DNA of 64,000 bases from contig BLAL01000246.1 in the NCBI GenBank assembly GCA_015698045.1, forward strand, positions 248,001-312,000. Reading direction: 5' to 3'. The stretch's first letter is position 1; every line of letters begins with the position of its first letter. The position numbers were made by a program, and so were the translations under genes. The notes under the pieces were generated by a model that was given only the letters and a program-made list of their open reading frames with translations, searched no databases and was not told the origin of the DNA. This DNA comes from Rhizophagus clarus. Taxonomy: Eukaryota > Glomeromycota > Glomeromycetes > Glomerales > Glomeraceae. Below are positions 59,629 to 64,000 of this stretch, piece by piece.

Positions 59629-60209
59629 CCAGTCCGCCTAAAATTGGCACTGCATTACTAATAAAATTTGGGGTTAAATTTGCCAATTTTATGCTAGAAC
59701 ACAAACTTCAAAAAAGGATATTTCATAGATGACATATTGACTTTAAATAAAAATCATATGATATACTGAAAAAATACTTGAAAAAAACAAATTTGCAAAA
59801 AAAAGTTATACATTCATATGCAAAATAACGAGTTTACTATACATGTGTGTCAGATTTACATCTTAAAATATACAAAATTTCAATATTTCATTTTACTATA
59901 TTGTGTTATTTACATTAAAAACCTATAATTTTTAGCTTCTAAAGTTGTTTTTAAAGACTTTTTTGAAATATTTTTATTATTAAAAACAAGTGAAAGTTGA
60001 AGAAAACCAGTTATAAAAATATAATTATGAAATTTTTTGGTAAATATAACTTGTCATAAAATGAAAGAAAATATTGTATTTATGGTATTTCTATTTGTAA
60101 AATGAGTGAAACTTGTCTCGCGCATGAGATGCAAAAAATGCTTTTTTTATTATCACTATTAACTCCAAATTTTATTAGTAATGCAGTGCCAATTTTAGGT
60201 AGATCGGCA
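59629..60209. mobile_element. MITE with perfect 35-base inverted repeats
   Basis: The 35 bases at 59637-59671 (CCTAAAATTGGCACTGCATT and 15 more) are the exact reverse complement of 60165-60199. Outside, the ends stay partly similar (CAGTCCGCC on the left; CCGATCTACC as the complement of the right), so the element is about 580 bases. The interior has no open frame. The left end follows a TA (59627-59628), but the right flank does not give a clean TA duplication. The CAGTCC-like end suggests a non-autonomous Tc1/mariner relative. Confidence 0.75.
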
Positions 60210-62094
60210 ATTAAATAAATTTTAACTAATAATATTATATTACCTGTTACATATAAAAGTTAAAAATAATATTATATATTAAAAAACTTGTAAAATAGTC
60301 AAAAATATATATAATATAAAGTTTTTTGTAATATATAATAAGTATATAAAATTTCATATTTTTAGAATTTAAAGAAAAAAATAAAATAAAATATATTTGT
60401 AAATTAATTTAAGTACAATAATAACAAAAATATTCAGAAAACTTAATAAATTAATTATTAATAAAGCCATTAATATATTTTATAGATTTTTAGATTAGTT
60501 TTTTAAAAAAATGTTTTATAATATTAACATAATACAGAAATTTTTCAAGTTAATAATAAACTTTTCATTTAATATTAAAAATTAAAATTATATTTTAGCA
60601 AATATAAAGATTACTTTATAAATTAAATAAAAAAAAGGTTATTTTTAACTAATAAAATTAAATAAAGTATAATAAATCCTTTGACTTTATTTTTTTTAAA
60701 TTATAAAGATATATTAGTTAAAATAATTTGTTTTATATATATTTATTTATATAGAAAAATAATTAATCAATAATATATATATAAGAATTTTTTTTTTTAA
60801 TTTATAGGTTAATTATATTAAATTTAATTAATTATATATAATTATATAATTCAATATTAAAAATTTAATAAATCTATAAATATATTATAAAAAATATATA
60901 TATATAAAATTTTATATTCAGGATTTTTTAAAAATAAAAAATTTTAATAATATTATATAATTAAAATAATTAATATAATAATTAATATTTAAAAAAAATT
61001 ATAGTATATAATAAAAAAAACTGGAATGGTTATTGTATTATAATAATCACATTAATTTGCATATAAAATAGTTTATTTGAAAGCTGAAGATTCTAAGATT
61101 TTTATAAATAACAAATTAATATAAAATTTATTTTAAATATTTTTTATAATTGGTTCATAATATTATTTAGTAGTTTTCACATAACTTAAATTAATAATTT
61201 CAAGATATTTTTATTTTACTATTGTAAATTATTTCAACTTACCTGTTATTAGTAAATTTTACATTGTACTTTTTAATTAAAAATTAAATATTTGTAGTCA
61301 TTTTTTTCAAAAGATAATAAGTATCTAAAATTTTAAGAAATATCAAAATATATATAGCCTTAATATCCAAATTTATTTTGCACTTTAAATTATAAAAATT
61401 GGATTTATTTTGAACAAACTAAATGCATTTTTGTAATTCAAATAATTTATTTAATTTTTATAATTCTTAATTAATTTTTATAATTAATTTTTTTAAAAAA
61501 TAAAAAAGTTTTTTTTCAATAAAGATGTTAGCATTATTAATGCCAAAAAAAAAAAAAATAAATAAAAAAGTTTTATTATTTTATAATATATTAAAATGTA
61601 ACCTTTAAATTCAAATATATTTTATATAATTTATATAATAAAAATTAATTTATTTTGAGTAATCTGTATTGCATATTCATAATTTAAACAATATTATAAT
61701 TCTTTTAAATATTACCAGTCAATTTTCTTAAAAAATAAAAAATATTCATAATTCTAAATCATATTATATTAAAAATCTAAAACTTAAGACTATTTTGTAT
61801 ATTTTAATAATAAAAATTGGATTTATTTTAAGTGAGCTATATACATTTTTATAATTTAAATTATTTTGAAACTTGAAATAAAATTCCTATTATTTTATTA
61901 CAAATTTTTTCATACAAATTTTTTCAAACTGCTGATTTTTTGATATTGACTTTTTTATATTACTTTTAACAATATTTGAATATTTTTAATTGGATTAAAT
62001 CCTTCAAAATTTTACAAATATAATCAGATTTTACATTATATTTTTTTGCTTAAAAGTAATATTTATAGCTAATTTTCTTAAAAAATAATGAAAC

Positions 62095-62328
62095 AGGACC
62101 CAGAAATATATATATAGGGGTCAGGTGGCGAAAAAAATTTTTTATATGAGCTGTACGCATTTTTTTCAGGGCCGGAATTACGATAGTGCTAGTCAATTTC
62201 CAAATTAAGAAATAAATCTTTGACCAGCACTATCTAAAATTATTCACAAAAGGAAAGATCTGCATGGTTTTTATGGTTTATTGTACATAAACTCAAACCT
62301 GATCCTTTTATGTATATTTCTGGGTCCT
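62095..62328. mobile_element. Small MITE (234 bases) with AGGACCCAGAAATATA ends
   Basis: AGGACCCAGAAATATATATA at the left end is matched by AGGACCCAGAAATATACATA read on the other strand at the right end. The similarity goes on into GGTCAGGT / GATCAGGT. The interior has clearly higher GC than the surrounding island (GGGCCGGAATTACGATAGTG, TAGTGCTAG.. / ..CCAGCACTATC as an inner inverted repeat) and no open frame. Target duplication not resolved. Confidence 0.7.
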
Positions 62329-63732
62329 AATGAAGCATTTATAATAATAAAAGATATTAAAATATAGCCTTAATTTATAAATTTATTTTACAATTTACAT
62401 AATGTAAATTAGACTTATTTTAAGTGTATAACATATGTTTTTATTAAATTAATTTTTTTCAGTTTTTTTTATTATATATTATGTATATAAAATAAAAAAA
62501 AATATATTTCAAATAATAATTATATAATTTTATATTTTTAAATTTTTTTATTGTAAAAAAAAAAATTTTAATAAAATTATTTATTTAGAAAAATTATTAA
62601 AAAATAATAATATAAAAATTAAAACTAATTTTCAAAAATCCAAAATTTAATATTTAATTTAGAGTTTAATCATTTTCGCATTTGCAATACATCACACCCT
62701 TTTTTATCATCTGTATCATACCTCTTCCCTTTTTATTTTTTTTTATATATATTTTAGGAATTTAGAATTTTTTCAGTTATAAAAAATCTATTTTTCATAT
62801 TCTCTAATTAAATATCACATGTTTAATTTTATCTGGTATTACTGTAATTTTATTCAGAATGTTTAAAGTACAATATATCACAGATATGAAAAAAATAAAC
62901 CCCTTTAATTTATTATAATATTTTTTAAGTTTTTTATAATTTTTTATACTACTTTTTTAATAAATATATTAAATAAATAAATGGTTTAATAATAATCTTA
63001 AATAAAATCATTCAGATAATTTCATTTATAAATAATTACCAAAATCAGATAATTTTATATGTATATTTGATAATTTTACTCATAATTAATTTATAAAATT
63101 TAATGGCTAAAATTTATTGTAAATTTTAATATTGTGCATTTATACAAAAAATTTAATAATTGTCTAATTTTTATTTGAAATTTTTCATTAAATAATTAAT
63201 TTGATATTACAAAAATAATAAAATTTATTATATTAAACTATATCTTTATTTATTTAAATACTATTTGTTAAAGTATAATTATTTATTTTAATGTAACTAG
63301 TAATGATAATAATAATATAAAAAAAAAAAAGTCTAATAATAATGATAAAAAAAGAGAAAAAATGAAAATAATAAAAAAAAATCATTAAAAATAAAAAAAA
63401 AAATGGAAAATAAAATGAAAATGTAAAGCATAATTGGAGATAAAGAAAATAATAAAAATAAAAAATATAGTAAAAAAAAAAAAGAATAATAAAAATACAA
63501 AAAAAAAGAATATAAAAATAAAAAGAATAAGATTGAAAATAAAAAAAAATAAGAATAAAATAAAAAAAAATAGAAATAAAAATAAAAAAATAATGAAAAA
63601 AAATAAATAAATGAATAAAAACATAATAAAAATAGATAAACAGAGAAAACTCTTTCTCACTCCTTACAGTTCACAACGCAACAAAATAATTTTTTTTTTT
63701 ATTTTTCGAAAACTGTATATAGTGAAACGAAT

Positions 63733-64000
63733 ATGACTACACAATTAATAGTCGACGAAAACACAGGCTATGACGCAATATATGAACAAGTTCAGCGAGC
63801 TATGTTAATGAACGACTTTTTGACACTTTTATGACTTTACTGGACGACCAAAGTTTTGGGTGGGCCCTTAAACACTCTTCGTTATTTGCCAAGGATGCGA
63901 GTAAAGAGGAGTACCAAGGCTACCTGGGAAACTTCCTTTCAGAAATAATAAAAGAACGTCTTAATAAGATAGCAGACAAATGGAAATATGGCAAAAACCT
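63733..64000 (+). pseudogene. Unrecognised coding region, frameshifted and cut by the window edge
   Basis: From ATG 63733 the frame reads MTTQLIVDENTGYDAIYEQV and on to MNDF, then reaches a TGA at 63832-63834. Coding-quality sequence goes on in another frame as DTFMTLLDDQSFGWALKHSS, then LFAKDASKEEYQGYLGNFLS and EIIKERLNKIADKWKYGKN, up to the end of the window. The change of frame falls at a run of five T (63817-63821), so a single-base loss in a homopolymer is the simplest cause. It could be a real mutation or a sequencing error. The protein looks soluble and helical. I do not recognise the family. Confidence 0.55.

Larger units (their letters stand above)
57540..63690. other. Very AT-rich, gene-free island
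   Basis: About 6 kb (apart from inserted elements) of TTTAAT/AATTAT/TATATA-rich DNA with almost no G or C, lacking any open frame of credible composition. The Tc1 element (58146-59418), a MITE (59629-60209) and another (62095-62328) stand out by their normal base composition. The final 350 bases are a purely A-rich strand (AAAAATAAAAATAAA), whose complement gives the spurious Phe/Leu/Ile frame at 63385-63660. The transition back to normal composition is sharp at about 63660. Confidence 0.75.

Noticed and set aside
63385..63660. 91-codon minus-strand frame of Phe/Ile/Leu, apparently a membrane protein
   Set aside because: It is the complement of a pure A-rich low-complexity tract; the hydrophobicity is a composition artefact.
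1..64000. tRNA, 5S, snRNA or SRP RNA genes
   Set aside because: I scanned for B-box-like GGTTCGAATCC words and conserved U2/U6/5S cores and found none with supporting context; manual scanning may miss diverged ones.

Overview
The window looks like nuclear DNA of a filamentous fungus, most likely an arbuscular mycorrhizal fungus of the Rhizophagus/Glomus type. It is extremely AT-rich, with long A and T homopolymers. Genes are split by short introns (mostly 40-110 bases, GT-AG) and lie in long gene-poor stretches with decayed DNA transposons. The gene content is eukaryotic and fungal: syntaxin, coactosin, arrestin, P450, MATH-BTB, HAM1-like, FEX, POP1 and GDT1. The organism call is inference from composition and gene style. 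There is no bacterial or plasmid feature, no CRISPR array, and I found no intact rRNA or tRNA gene.

Layout. 1-7 kb: a diverged direct repeat, a plasma-membrane-type Qa-SNARE (1860-2783, minus) and a four-exon coactosin (6143-6875, minus). 8.6-9.7 kb: a tandem array of seven degenerate pieces of the large-subunit rRNA gene, all from the segment that carries the R2 retrotransposon / I-PpoI target. 10.5-13 kb: an acidic open frame without a start and an orphan four-exon gene. 18.9-20.7 kb: an arrestin-domain protein with PY motifs. 24.7-25.6 kb: an orphan two-exon gene whose broken paralogue lies at 44.6-44.8 kb. 26.4-26.9 kb: a Mutator-like MITE with a 9-base target duplication. 28.8-34 kb: two tandem cytochrome P450 genes of identical exon structure. 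34-36.4 kb: nested inverted-repeat elements and a ~0.95 kb direct duplication with TTAGGG-like tracts. 36.9-38 kb: a MATH-BTB protein.

39.2-52.7 kb is the gene-dense part: a seven-exon HAM1-like protein, convergent with a six-exon fluoride exporter (FEX); a 16-exon POP1 (RNase P/MRP subunit), convergent with a four-exon GDT1-type cation/proton transporter; and a tiny three-exon Myb/SANT-like protein of 63 residues. 54 kb holds three consecutive self-complementary repeat clusters. 56.3 kb has a small coiled-coil orphan. From 57.5 to 63.7 kb lies a very AT-rich, gene-free island with a nearly intact Tc1 transposon (58146-59418) and two MITE-like elements. The last 270 bases hold the start of an unrecognised, frameshifted coding region.

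Most genes are unrelated housekeeping functions (membrane fusion, actin, RNA processing, ion homeostasis), so there is no operon-like logic. Three patterns cut across the window. First, a T-run that switches directly to an A-run lies 5-100 bases upstream of the start codon of at least eight genes. Second, paralogous copies are arranged locally. Third, there are many small inverted-repeat elements. Exon joins were worked out by hand from splice signals, reading phase and family conservation. All multi-exon totals are multiples of three.
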